NCBI GenBank assembly: GCA_040772685.1
Contig: JAXGXQ010000003.1
Coordinates: forward strand, 1 to 64,000
From: JAXGXQ01 sp040772685
GTDB lineage: Bacteria > Bacillota > Clostridia > Saccharofermentanales > UBA5734
DNA: 64,000 nt
Direction of reading: 5' to 3'
Below are positions 45,049 to 52,685 of this stretch, piece by piece (position 1 is the stretch's first letter; every line of letters starts with the position of its first letter). The translations under genes were made by a program, and so were the position numbers. Under the pieces are notes generated by a model. That model worked only from the letters and a program-made list of their open reading frames with translations, was not told the DNA's origin and ran no database searches.

Positions 45049-46233
45049 CTACACTAGTTCGACTATCATTGCTTCTCCCATACCGCCGCCGATACAAAGG
45101 GAAGCAAGGCCGTAGCGCGATTCTCGGCGAGCCATTTCATAAAGCAGAGATGTCAATATTCTGGCTCCGGAAGCTCCGATCGGATGTCCTAAAGCTATAG
45201 CCCCGCCGTTGACGTTGACCTTTTGCTGATCGAGTCCCAATTCCTGGCACACAGCCAGCGACTGAGAGGCGAAGGCTTCATTCAGTTCAAACAGGTCGAT
45301 ATCCCCCACTTCAAGGCCAGCCTTCTGCAAGCAGGCTTGAATAGCCGGAACCGGTCCCATTCCCATGATCGCGGGATCAATGCCGCAAGAAGCACTGGCA
45401 ACAATGCGGGCCAGAGGCTTAAGGTTATTTTGTTCGGCAAAATCAGCAGAACCAACCACCAGCGCAGCCGCTCCGTCGTTGATCCCTGAGGCATTGGCCG
45501 CCGTGACTGTTCCGTCCTTGATAAATGCCGGCTTCAGCCTGGAAATTTTGTCTAGAGAAGTATCCGGACGAATGTATTCATCCGCGTCAACAATCAACGG
45601 GTCGCCTTTTCTTTGCGGCACAGCTACAGCAGTAATTTCAGCAGCAAAGCGCCCTTCTCTTTGCGCCGCGGCGGCTTTTTGCTGTGAACTTACAGCAAAA
45701 GTATCCTGCTGCTCGCGTGTTATGCCATATTTCTCTGCTACGTTTTCTGCCGTGATGCCCATATGGTAGTCGTTAAAGACATCCCAAAGCCCATCTGAAA
45801 CCATGTAGTCCTTTAGCTTGACATCACCCATCCGGCTGCCCCAACGGGCATCTTCGGCCAGGTAAGGCACATTGCTCATGGATTCAGTACCACCGGCTAC
45901 CAGGCACTCACCTTCACCGGCCTTGATCGTACGCATGGCAAGGGCAACTGAATACAAACCGGAACCACAAACCTTGTTAATGGTTACAGCCGGCTTCTCA
46001 AGCGGAATCCCCGCAGCCACAGCAACCTGACGGGCCGGGTTCTGGCCCTGCCCGCCTTGAAGCACATTACCGAAAATAACTTCATCGACTTGTTCCGGCT
46101 TTACAGCCGCACGTTGAAGAGCCTCAGTTATTGCAACCTTACCCAAATCAACTGCGGTCAACGGCTTTAAGACACCGCCAAAGCTGCCAATCGGAGTTCT
46201 GCAAGCACTCAGGATATAAACAGGTTCATTCAT
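45049..46233 (-). CDS. Acetyl-CoA C-acetyltransferase (thiolase)
   Basis: Condenses two acetyl-CoA to acetoacetyl-CoA. Active residues are Cys89 in NKVCGSGL, His350 in ALGHPIGASG and Cys380 in CIGGGMGEA; 394 residues is standard. The start is set by family similarity at MNEPVYILSACRTPIG; a GTG four codons upstream is possible, as AAAGG lies close to it. It connects the acetyl-CoA pool to the crotonyl-CoA node of the operon. Confidence 0.95.
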   Translation of the reverse strand: MNEPVYILSACRTPIGSFGGVLKPLTAVDLGKVAITEALQRAAVKPEQVDEVIFGNVLQGGQGQNPARQVAVAAGIPLEKPAVTINKVCGSGLYSVALAMRTIKAGEGECLVAGGTESMSNVPYLAEDARWGSRMGDVKLKDYMVSDGLWDVFNDYHMGITAENVAEKYGITREQQDTFAVSSQQKAAAAQREGRFAAEITAVAVPQRKGDPLIVDADEYIRPDTSLDKISRLKPAFIKDGTVTAANASGINDGAAALVVGSADFAEQNNLKPLARIVASASCGIDPAIMGMGPVPAIQACLQKAGLEVGDIDLFELNEAFASQSLAVCQELGLDQQKVNVNGGAIALGHPIGASGARILTSLLYEMARRESRYGLASLCIGGGMGEAMIVELV

Positions 46234-46262
46234 TATAAAGTACACAACCTTTCGCTCTGATC

Positions 46263-47567
46263 TCAGTTAAAGCTGGCGCAAAACCTTCTTTCCCACTCAG
46301 CAATCAGGCCTTCACGGAAGTCGGGATGAGCGATTTGGATCAGGCGTCTGGCACGTTCACGCAGTGTCTTGCCAAATAATTCGGCGACCCCGTATTCTGT
46401 AACTACATAACGCACATCATTACGGGTTGTTGTTACAGCCGCGCCTTGATCGAGGAAAGGGACTATTTTGGAAATTTTGCCGCCGGCAGCTGTTGAGGGC
46501 ATGGCAATTATCGACTTGCCGCCTTTAGACTTATTGGCACCGCGGACAAAGTCAACCTGGCCGCCAACCGCACTGATTTGCGTCAGACCAACACTTTCTG
46601 ATGCAACCTGGCCCATCAGGTCAACTTGCACGCAAGAGTTGATCGAAACCATATTGTCGTTCATAGCGATTACGTCAACGTCATTAACGTAATCAACCGG
46701 CATCATGTGGAACATCGGGTTATCGTCGGCAAACTCATAAAACTCCGCTGAGCCCATCAGGAATGAGACAACCAGCTTGCCCGGGTGAAGGGTTTTTTTG
46801 CGGTTATTGATAACACCCTTTTGAATCAAGGCCAGAACACCGTCGGAAATCATTTCTGAATGAACGCCCAAATCCTTCTTGTCGTCCAGGGAAAGCAAGA
46901 CAGCGTCCGGCAAACTGCCTATCCCCAGTTGAATGGTAGCTCCGTCTTCAATCAGGCTGGCGCAATGCCACCCGATCTGCCGCTCTACCTCTGTCAACTG
47001 CGGTTTAGCCAACTCGATCAGAGGCGCATCGTGTTCAACAAACCAGTCAATATCGTTTACATGCACAAAGGTGTCACCATGGGTGCGCGGCATAAAGCGA
47101 TTCACCTGGGCAACTACGATTTTCGAGTTCTGCACGGCGCTGACGCCATAATCAACAGATACACCGAGGCTGACATAGCCGTGCTTGTCGGGCGGTGAAA
47201 CCTGCATCATAAATACATCAATCGGCAAGGTACCGTCTGCGAACAAGGCGGGAATCAAGGAGAAATAGCATGGTGTAAAATCGCCGCGTCCTTCCGCGAT
47301 GGCTTTGCGACCCGGGGAACCTACAAACAGGGAGTTGTGCCGGAAATGCTTTTCCATGCCAGGCTGGCAATATTGCCCCTTGCCCATACCAACCATATGA
47401 ACAATTTCCACGTCAGTGAATTGTTCTTTGTTTTCAACCAGTGCGTCGATAATTGCGCTGGGTTCTCCGATCGCATGTCCGAATAGCACACGGTCACCGC
47501 ATTGGACTTTGGAGGCTGCTTCAGTCGCCGTCAGTTGATGATTCTTGTAATATTCTTTCCAACTCAT
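46263..47567 (-). CDS. abfT: 4-hydroxybutyrate / acetyl-CoA:CoA transferase
   Basis: Moves CoA between acetyl- or butyryl-CoA and 4-hydroxybutyrate. The 434-residue protein is a class I (Cat1/Cat2-type) transferase with GHAIGEPSAIIDALV, GIGSLPDAVL, the catalytic Glu in HSEMISDG and the C-terminal VTEYGVAELFGK. The first ATG with a site (GAGGAG) is at 47567 and lies 47 bp inside the nifU-like gene, so the two genes overlap. Context next to the dehydratase and dehydrogenase points to 4-hydroxybutyrate as substrate. Confidence 0.92.
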   Translation of the reverse strand: MSWKEYYKNHQLTATEAASKVQCGDRVLFGHAIGEPSAIIDALVENKEQFTDVEIVHMVGMGKGQYCQPGMEKHFRHNSLFVGSPGRKAIAEGRGDFTPCYFSLIPALFADGTLPIDVFMMQVSPPDKHGYVSLGVSVDYGVSAVQNSKIVVAQVNRFMPRTHGDTFVHVNDIDWFVEHDAPLIELAKPQLTEVERQIGWHCASLIEDGATIQLGIGSLPDAVLLSLDDKKDLGVHSEMISDGVLALIQKGVINNRKKTLHPGKLVVSFLMGSAEFYEFADDNPMFHMMPVDYVNDVDVIAMNDNMVSINSCVQVDLMGQVASESVGLTQISAVGGQVDFVRGANKSKGGKSIIAMPSTAAGGKISKIVPFLDQGAAVTTTRNDVRYVVTEYGVAELFGKTLRERARRLIQIAHPDFREGLIAEWERRFCASFN

Positions 47568-47892
47568 TACTGATTTCTCCTCGTTTGTTTTTAAGTAATC
47601 TTCGGGCCAGGTTAAGCATTTCAGTGTCGTCAGCAGGCTCAAGGCGCACTTCAAGGACAGCCGGATGCTCCAACAACGACTCGCGGATGAGAAGTGTGAA
47701 CGTTTCACCAGCGCTGGGGCAGCTGGTACAGGCGCCGGTAAGCCTTACCACTGCAACCCCGTCTGCGAAGGACAACAATGTCACGCCGCCGCCATGCGCT
47801 GCCAATGCCGGCCTAACCTTCCGGTTCAGGTACTCTTCTAAATTGGCAGTCGCTTGGGCGGCAGCAGCTTTGTCGGACTTGGGGTCAATCAT
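47521..47892 (-). CDS. NifU C-terminal-domain protein, probable Fe-S scaffold
   Basis: A 123-residue protein with the NifU_C/Nfu motif CTSCPSAGETF (Cys-x2-Cys) after the family segment RPALAAHGGGVTLLSFADGVAVVRLTGAC. Nfu proteins hold and pass [4Fe-4S] clusters. The start overlaps the end of the dehydratase gene by 4 bp (ATGA) and the end overlaps the CoA transferase by 47 bp, so it is coupled on both sides. The dehydratase needs a [4Fe-4S] cluster, so a dedicated cluster donor for AbfD is a plausible but unproven role. After the domain there is a helical tail of about 35 residues. Confidence 0.85.
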   Translation of the reverse strand: MIDPKSDKAAAAQATANLEEYLNRKVRPALAAHGGGVTLLSFADGVAVVRLTGACTSCPSAGETFTLLIRESLLEHPAVLEVRLEPADDTEMLNLARRLLKNKRGEISNELERILQESSTDGD

Positions 47893-49334
47893 TCCTTAAT
47901 GCCGGCAATGCGTTTCGCACACTTCACTTTAGCCGGCAGGTCGGATTGACGGGAAATCATGATCCGCTGGGCTTGCGGTGAACCGGCGCCATGCATCGAT
48001 TCAGTACGGTAGCCTACCGCGGCAGTGCCAAGAGTAATGTTTTCGATCAGGCGCATTATCCGCATGCGGGCTTCAGCACTGGGAGCAGCTGCTTTCATGT
48101 ACTTTTCAATATACGGTCCGATTTTTTTGTGACGCAGATCGCTGGCTGCAGGCATGGTAACCATAACGCCGCCAGCAATATCTTCAGCCAGGCGGGCTAT
48201 TTCATAAGGGAAGCGGGTCACGTTCTGTTTGCAGACATTCGCGAGCAGCAAGTCGATCATATAGTTGCCGGCCGGCAGTTTTGTGCCTTGTGACGAACAG
48301 GCTATACCGCAGGCATAAAGTGTCTCATTGAGGTGAGTCATTTCAATGATTTTGTCTTTTACGTGCGAGGCTTTGGGCACACCATTGTATTCGGAAGCCA
48401 ATGCGGCGGCGCCGATCAGTACGTCGCCGACACCAACCTTACAACCGCCATAGCTTTGACGGTGGTACCCGGCAAAACGCTCAACCATCATGCCGGCGAA
48501 TTCTGCTTCACCATCCATGAAAATCAAGTGATTAGGTACAAATACGTCGTCGAAAATAACCAGTGTCTCATGACCACCGTAGTGCTTATTACCCAGATCG
48601 ATATCGGCATCGTCCTCGAGCTTGCGTGTATCACATGACTGGCGCCCGTAAACAATAATGATGCCTTCCGAATCGGTCGGGATGCCGAAGCAGATAGCAT
48701 AATCCTTGTCTTCCGGTCTAAGGGAAATAGTCGGCATTACCACAACCTCATGCGAGTTGATCATACCGGTCTGGTGCATTTTGGCGCCGCGCACAACAAC
48801 GCCATCGTCACGGCGCTCAACCACCCGCAGGTAAACATCCGGATCGGGCTGGGCACTCGGGCTAAGCGAGCGATCACCTTTGGGATCAGTCATAGCGCCA
48901 TCCACGGTCAGGTCTTCTGTTTGAATCCGCTTCCAGTAATTGGTGAAATTCTCCAGATAATTCGTTCCTTTAGCCTGGTCAATTTCGTAAGCAGTACTGT
49001 AAATAGCGTTGGCGGCATCAAGGCCGACGCAGCGCTGAAAACAGGAGGCTGTGCGCTGTCCGAGCAGGCGCTGCATTTTTACTTTGTTTATCAGATCTTC
49101 AGTGCTCTGATGCAAATGAGTAAAACGGTTGATTTTCTCACCGGTGAGGCTTGAAGTCACAGTCATTAATTCTTCGTACTCTGGCATTTCAGCGGCCGCA
49201 TAAGTTTCAGCAACTGAATTCATCGAGGGACTGATCATGGGGTCATCCACAGGATTCTCGACCTTTTCTCCAAACATAAACACATTCAGGTTCAGCTTGC
49301 GCAGGCTCTCGATGTACTGTTCACGCGTCATCAT
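47889..49334 (-). CDS. abfD: 4-hydroxybutyryl-CoA dehydratase
   Basis: Flavin and [4Fe-4S] enzyme that dehydrates 4-hydroxybutyryl-CoA by a ketyl radical route and isomerises the product to crotonyl-CoA. All four cluster ligands of the Clostridium aminobutyricum enzyme (Cys99, Cys103, His292, Cys299) are present here at Cys98, Cys102, His291 and Cys298, in ASCFQRCVG and YHRQSYGGC, with the spacing exactly kept. The 481-residue length is normal. Second gene of the operon, after 4-hydroxybutyrate dehydrogenase. Confidence 0.96.
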   Translation of the reverse strand: MMTREQYIESLRKLNLNVFMFGEKVENPVDDPMISPSMNSVAETYAAAEMPEYEELMTVTSSLTGEKINRFTHLHQSTEDLINKVKMQRLLGQRTASCFQRCVGLDAANAIYSTAYEIDQAKGTNYLENFTNYWKRIQTEDLTVDGAMTDPKGDRSLSPSAQPDPDVYLRVVERRDDGVVVRGAKMHQTGMINSHEVVVMPTISLRPEDKDYAICFGIPTDSEGIIIVYGRQSCDTRKLEDDADIDLGNKHYGGHETLVIFDDVFVPNHLIFMDGEAEFAGMMVERFAGYHRQSYGGCKVGVGDVLIGAAALASEYNGVPKASHVKDKIIEMTHLNETLYACGIACSSQGTKLPAGNYMIDLLLANVCKQNVTRFPYEIARLAEDIAGGVMVTMPAASDLRHKKIGPYIEKYMKAAAPSAEARMRIMRLIENITLGTAAVGYRTESMHGAGSPQAQRIMISRQSDLPAKVKCAKRIAGIKE

Positions 49335-49366
49335 GGTTTTTGGTCTCCTTCAATTTTGCTTGCCGC

Positions 49367-50482
49367 TTAATGCAGGCGCTGGTAGATCTCAGTCATTTCC
49401 TCTGCTGTCAGCTCAACATAGTTATTAGCCAGCAGCCGCTGCTGAGTTTCGATAACTCCGACAGCTATCGCGGGCAGTATTTCTGCTTCAATTCCATATT
49501 CGCGCAGGGCTTTTTTATGCAAAACAGCATCCAGAAGAGTTTCCATTTCCTGCCAGACATTATTTATATCGCATTCCAGGTAGTAAGCCAGAATCTCCTC
49601 CAGCTTACGAATTCTGCCATCAGGCTTTTTGCTGTGATATGTCTTGAAAACTTCAGTAAACATCAGATGATTGGCTTCGCCGTGTGCTATGTGATACTCA
49701 CCGCCCAAGGGGTAAGACATGGCATGGACCGCGCCGACGCCGGCATTATTAAAAGCAATGCCGGCAAAGTTGCTGGCCAGAAGATACTCTTTAGCATCCT
49801 GTATCCAGGCGCTTTGTCCCTGGCTGCGGATTTTTTTGTAGCCGGCGATAATCAGCTCCATGGCTTTGACGCCAAACAGCTCGTTATAAGGATTTGCTTT
49901 AGGGGAAACATAGGATTCAACCGCGTGAATCAGGGCGTCGATTGAACTTGTCGCGAAGAATTTATAAGGTAAAGTATGCAGCATGTCCGGAATCAGCACT
50001 GCCATATCGGGGTATAACTCGCGTGCATTGAGACCCAGCTTTGTCTTTTTCTGTGTCATGCCGACAATTGTAATACTGGTGACTTCGCTGCCGGTGCCGC
50101 AGGTTGTCGGGACAACAATCAACTTGCGAGTTTTTTGAATAGGGGCTTTGCGTTCGAATAAATCAGCCGTTGTCCATTGCCCGTCCAAAACCAGGACTTT
50201 GCCAATATCGATTACCGTACCGCCGCCGATAGCGATAACCCTGTCATAAGCTTTTTGATCCGCAACAGCTTTGACCTGATCGATCATTACATCTGTTGGT
50301 TCACCGCTGCCGTATTGTTCCTGAAAGATCACAGAACAAGGCAAATCAAGCGGTTTGATAAATGGATCGAAGATAAACTGGTTCGTGATGATCAAATCTT
50401 TTTCACCAAGCTCAAGCGCTTGAGAAAAGGCGGCAACTGAATCATAAAGACTCACTTGAGGAACAATTTCAAAACTGAACAT
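49367..50482 (-). CDS. 4hbD: 4-hydroxybutyrate dehydrogenase
   Basis: Iron-type alcohol dehydrogenase that reduces succinate semialdehyde to 4-hydroxybutyrate. Motifs are GEPTDVMIDQ, AIGGGTVIDIGK, VPTTCGTGSEVTSI, TSSIDALIHAVESYVSPKANPY, AGIAFNNAGVGAVHA and the metal His in HGEANHLMFTEVFKTYH. The start is taken at ATG 50482, which has GGAGG 11 bases upstream and matches the N-terminus of known enzymes (MxxxxxxPxVxxYD); an ATG 20 codons earlier has no clear site. The 371 residues fit the family. First gene of the operon, under a near-consensus promoter. Confidence 0.94.
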   Translation of the reverse strand: MFSFEIVPQVSLYDSVAAFSQALELGEKDLIITNQFIFDPFIKPLDLPCSVIFQEQYGSGEPTDVMIDQVKAVADQKAYDRVIAIGGGTVIDIGKVLVLDGQWTTADLFERKAPIQKTRKLIVVPTTCGTGSEVTSITIVGMTQKKTKLGLNARELYPDMAVLIPDMLHTLPYKFFATSSIDALIHAVESYVSPKANPYNELFGVKAMELIIAGYKKIRSQGQSAWIQDAKEYLLASNFAGIAFNNAGVGAVHAMSYPLGGEYHIAHGEANHLMFTEVFKTYHSKKPDGRIRKLEEILAYYLECDINNVWQEMETLLDAVLHKKALREYGIEAEILPAIAVGVIETQQRLLANNYVELTAEEMTEIYQRLH

Positions 50483-50549
50483 CCTGTTCTTGACCTCCGG
50501 GTTTATGCTTTCGCTGACGTTGATGGCTTCATAATGTGACATTTTCTTT

Positions 50550-50561
50550 ATTGTATACCAT
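50550..50561 (-). promoter_or_regulatory. Candidate operator, copy B (4-hydroxybutyrate operon)
   Basis: Plus-strand ATTGTATACCAT, starting about 8 bp after the -10 box of the 4hbD promoter. It shares the 10-mer TTGTATACCA with copies A (40659-40671) and C (57272-57284). Confidence 0.5.
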
Positions 50562-50569
50562 TGGAAATT

Positions 50570-50597
50570 ATTATATACTAGAAGCCTCTCGTGTCAA
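50570..50597 (-). promoter_or_regulatory. Promoter of the 4-hydroxybutyrate operon
   Basis: Consensus TTGACA (50592-50597) and TATAAT (50570-50575) on the minus strand, 16 bp apart. The operator-like word follows at once. Confidence 0.75.
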
Positions 50598-50621
50598 CAA
50601 CATTGGCACTTAAATCGAGGC

Positions 50622-50671
50622 AAAAAAGCCCTGTGGTTTAAGCTTTTATAAGCTATTAACCGCAGGGCTTT
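50622..50671 (-). terminator. Terminator after the GntR gene
   Basis: On the minus strand a stem of AAAGCCCTG with CAGGGCTTT, extended inward by GGTTAATAGCTT-type pairing, is followed by six T. It separates the GntR gene from the 4-hydroxybutyrate operon, so the regulator and the operon have separate transcripts. Confidence 0.75.
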
Positions 50672-50743
50672 AAGCAATATTCGGAAAACAAGCAGCTCGA
50701 CAATTCACTTCTTTGAATTATAAAAGCGTGCTGCTCTTGCCAT

Positions 50744-51418
50744 TTATTTTCCTTGCCTGTTTTCAAAAAAACCTATTGGATAAACATCGTCCATTGAGTA
50801 GAACTCAACAAGATGGCGGCTGGCAAACCTTACGGCGCGTTCCTCGTCGCGGGCGATCAAAGCATCGACAATTTCATGATGGGCATGTGACTTCATATAA
50901 GTGTCATCAACATTAATAAATCTGCAGGCAAGTATGAACTCAATCTGCAGGTTCAGTTCCCTTTGCAGCTTCTCAATCAGTTGGTTGCCGGAAATCCTGG
51001 CCAGTTCCAGGTGAAAATTTATATCTGCACGGATACGTTTAGCCTGGTTGTCTTCAATCGCCGCCTGACTGCATTCGTCAGCATACTGCTTCAGTTTCAT
51101 GAAATCCGCATTGCTGCCGTGATGAATAGCCAGTTTGATCGCCATTTGATCCATAGCGATACGCAGTTCACCTACATGACGAACATAGGTGTCGTCAAAG
51201 GTCGCGACTTCAGCGTAGCGGTTAGGATAGATGTTGATCAGTCCGTCGTTGGAAAGCTTACGCATTGCTTCCCGAATTGGGGTTCGGCTAATACCGAATT
51301 GCTTAGCAATTTTTGCTTCCGGAACTCTTTCTCCCGGCTTCAGCTGAAGCGTCAGGATCATGTTCACCAGATGCTCGTAAACTGGTTCACTTAAATTGCT
51401 GCTGTTTGTGCTTTTCAT
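50744..51418 (-). CDS. GntR-family regulator, FadR/FCD type
   Basis: A 224-residue regulator. The N-terminal winged helix has PEAKIAKQFGISRTPIREAMRKLSNDGLI; the C-terminal helical FCD sensor has metal-type residues in DINFHLELARISGN and SHAHHEIVDALIARD. FCD regulators usually sense carboxylic acids. It lies directly upstream of the 4-hydroxybutyrate operon and downstream of lrgAB on the same strand, so it probably controls one or both. The shared TTGTATACCA word in the operon promoter is a candidate target. AAAAGG lies eight bases before the ATG. Confidence 0.9.
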   Translation of the reverse strand: MKSTNSSNLSEPVYEHLVNMILTLQLKPGERVPEAKIAKQFGISRTPIREAMRKLSNDGLINIYPNRYAEVATFDDTYVRHVGELRIAMDQMAIKLAIHHGSNADFMKLKQYADECSQAAIEDNQAKRIRADINFHLELARISGNQLIEKLQRELNLQIEFILACRFINVDDTYMKSHAHHEIVDALIARDEERAVRFASRHLVEFYSMDDVYPIGFFENRQGK

Positions 51419-51443
51419 ATCCTGTGCCTTTTCTCTTGATTAA

Positions 51444-51482
51444 TGAATACAATTACTTCAAATTATACATTTTACGTATTCA
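51444..51482. promoter_or_regulatory. Widely spaced inverted repeat upstream of GntR gene
   Basis: TGAATAC (51444-51450) and GTATTCA (51476-51482) form a perfect 7-bp inverted repeat with 25 bp between, in the lrgB-gntR gap. It may hold the gntR promoter or an operator. Confidence 0.3.
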
Positions 51483-51498
51483 TTGTGCAACGTAAATA

Positions 51499-52176
51499 CT
51501 AAAACAAAAGTGTCAGTAAAGCTGTGATGAGACCGGCAACGCCGATCGAGAGGCTGCTCATTGCGCCCTCCACTTCACCAATTTCAATAGCTTTGCTTGT
51601 GCCAAGCGCATGGCTGGAAGTTCCGATCGCTACCCCGGCGATTACCGGATCCTTAATCTTCATGATTCTGATTAGTGTCGGCGCGAAGATAGCGCCCACA
51701 AAGCCGCTAAAAAGAACAGCAACGATTGTAATTGCGACGATGCCGCCACGGGCGCGGGCGATCTCTACGGCAATCGCAGTGGTGACAGATTTGGGAATGA
51801 GCGCTGCTGTCAGGCTGTCGTCAAGTTGAAATGTACGGCACATCAGCCATACACTTGTCATAGAAGTAATAGAGCCAACAAGACAGCCGATAACCAGCGG
51901 CCAGAAATACGCCTTTAATACGGCAGCCTGACGGTAAATCGAAACAGCCAGCACTGCGATCGCCGGCAGCATCATCAGATTAATCATCGAACCGCCGACC
52001 ATATAGTTTTCCAAAGGGATATTCAACCATTTCAGCAACGCAATAATAATAATTGTAGAAATTAAAAGCGGATTGGCCAGCGGATGCTTAACACGCTTGG
52101 CAAACAGCATGCTCAGCATATAGGCGGCAAAGCTGATGAACAGGCCGAACAATGGGTGTGCTGTTAAAGTCATCAT
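51499..52176 (-). CDS. lrgB: LrgB/CidB-family membrane protein
   Basis: A 225-residue membrane protein with about six hydrophobic segments. Family marks are the LIPKSVTTAIAVEIA segment and the GTSSHALGTSKAIEIGEVEGAMSSL motif. The start is at ATG 52176 with AAGGG eight bases upstream, 1 bp after the lrgA stop. In Bacillus the homologous pair works as a pyruvate transporter, while in Staphylococcus it affects lysis. Next to a carboxylic-acid regulator and a 4-hydroxybutyrate operon, a transport role is more likely. Confidence 0.88.
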   Translation of the reverse strand: MMTLTAHPLFGLFISFAAYMLSMLFAKRVKHPLANPLLISTIIIIALLKWLNIPLENYMVGGSMINLMMLPAIAVLAVSIYRQAAVLKAYFWPLVIGCLVGSITSMTSVWLMCRTFQLDDSLTAALIPKSVTTAIAVEIARARGGIVAITIVAVLFSGFVGAIFAPTLIRIMKIKDPVIAGVAIGTSSHALGTSKAIEIGEVEGAMSSLSIGVAGLITALLTLLF

Positions 52177-52177
52177 A

Positions 52178-52561
52178 TTATGAACCCTTCTGCGAAGTTC
52201 CGGCGGAGCCAAGGCGGCGCTGGAGCCGCAACACCCCACGAATCGCGTAGACCGTGGTAGCAAAAGTAAGAAATGTCGAAACAATTATGACTACCAGAAG
52301 GGCAACCAGATTCTCGCGGATAACATCGAGATATTGAATAATGCTGACACTGGCAGGTATGAAGAATAGCTGTAGATTTGACAGCAGGAAGTTAGCAGTT
52401 TTCTCAACGTGGCGCAATTTTACAGCTCCGATAAGCAACAGCACCAACAGGATCATCATGCTGATAACGCCACCTGGGAACGGGAATGGCAGAACCAGTG
52501 AAATTGCTTCGCCAACCAGGCAAATGCCAAAAATCAAACTTAACTCAGATAGAATATTCAT
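52178..52561 (-). CDS. lrgA: LrgA/CidA-family holin-like membrane protein
   Basis: A 127-residue protein with four hydrophobic segments and the family segment LPFPFPGGVISMMILLVLLL followed by FLLSNLQLFFIPASVSI. AAGGAG precedes the ATG. First gene of the lrgAB pair; partner of LrgB in a membrane complex. Confidence 0.88.
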   Translation of the reverse strand: MNILSELSLIFGICLVGEAISLVLPFPFPGGVISMMILLVLLLIGAVKLRHVEKTANFLLSNLQLFFIPASVSIIQYLDVIRENLVALLVVIIVSTFLTFATTVYAIRGVLRLQRRLGSAGTSQKGS

Positions 52562-52685
52562 TAAATTTCTCCTTGTCGCGGAAAGGCAGTGCCTTTAGCC
52601 GCGGCTGTGCTTGTTGTCAGTGCTAAATTCAATTATAGTCAAATTGGGATTAATTTCACTTACTAGTCAGGGAAAGGATGATAGC

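Noticed and set aside
51499..52561. LrgAB as a holin/antiholin cell-death system
   Set aside because: No murein hydrolase or LytSR genes nearby; the metabolic context and known pyruvate transport by homologues favour a carrier role.
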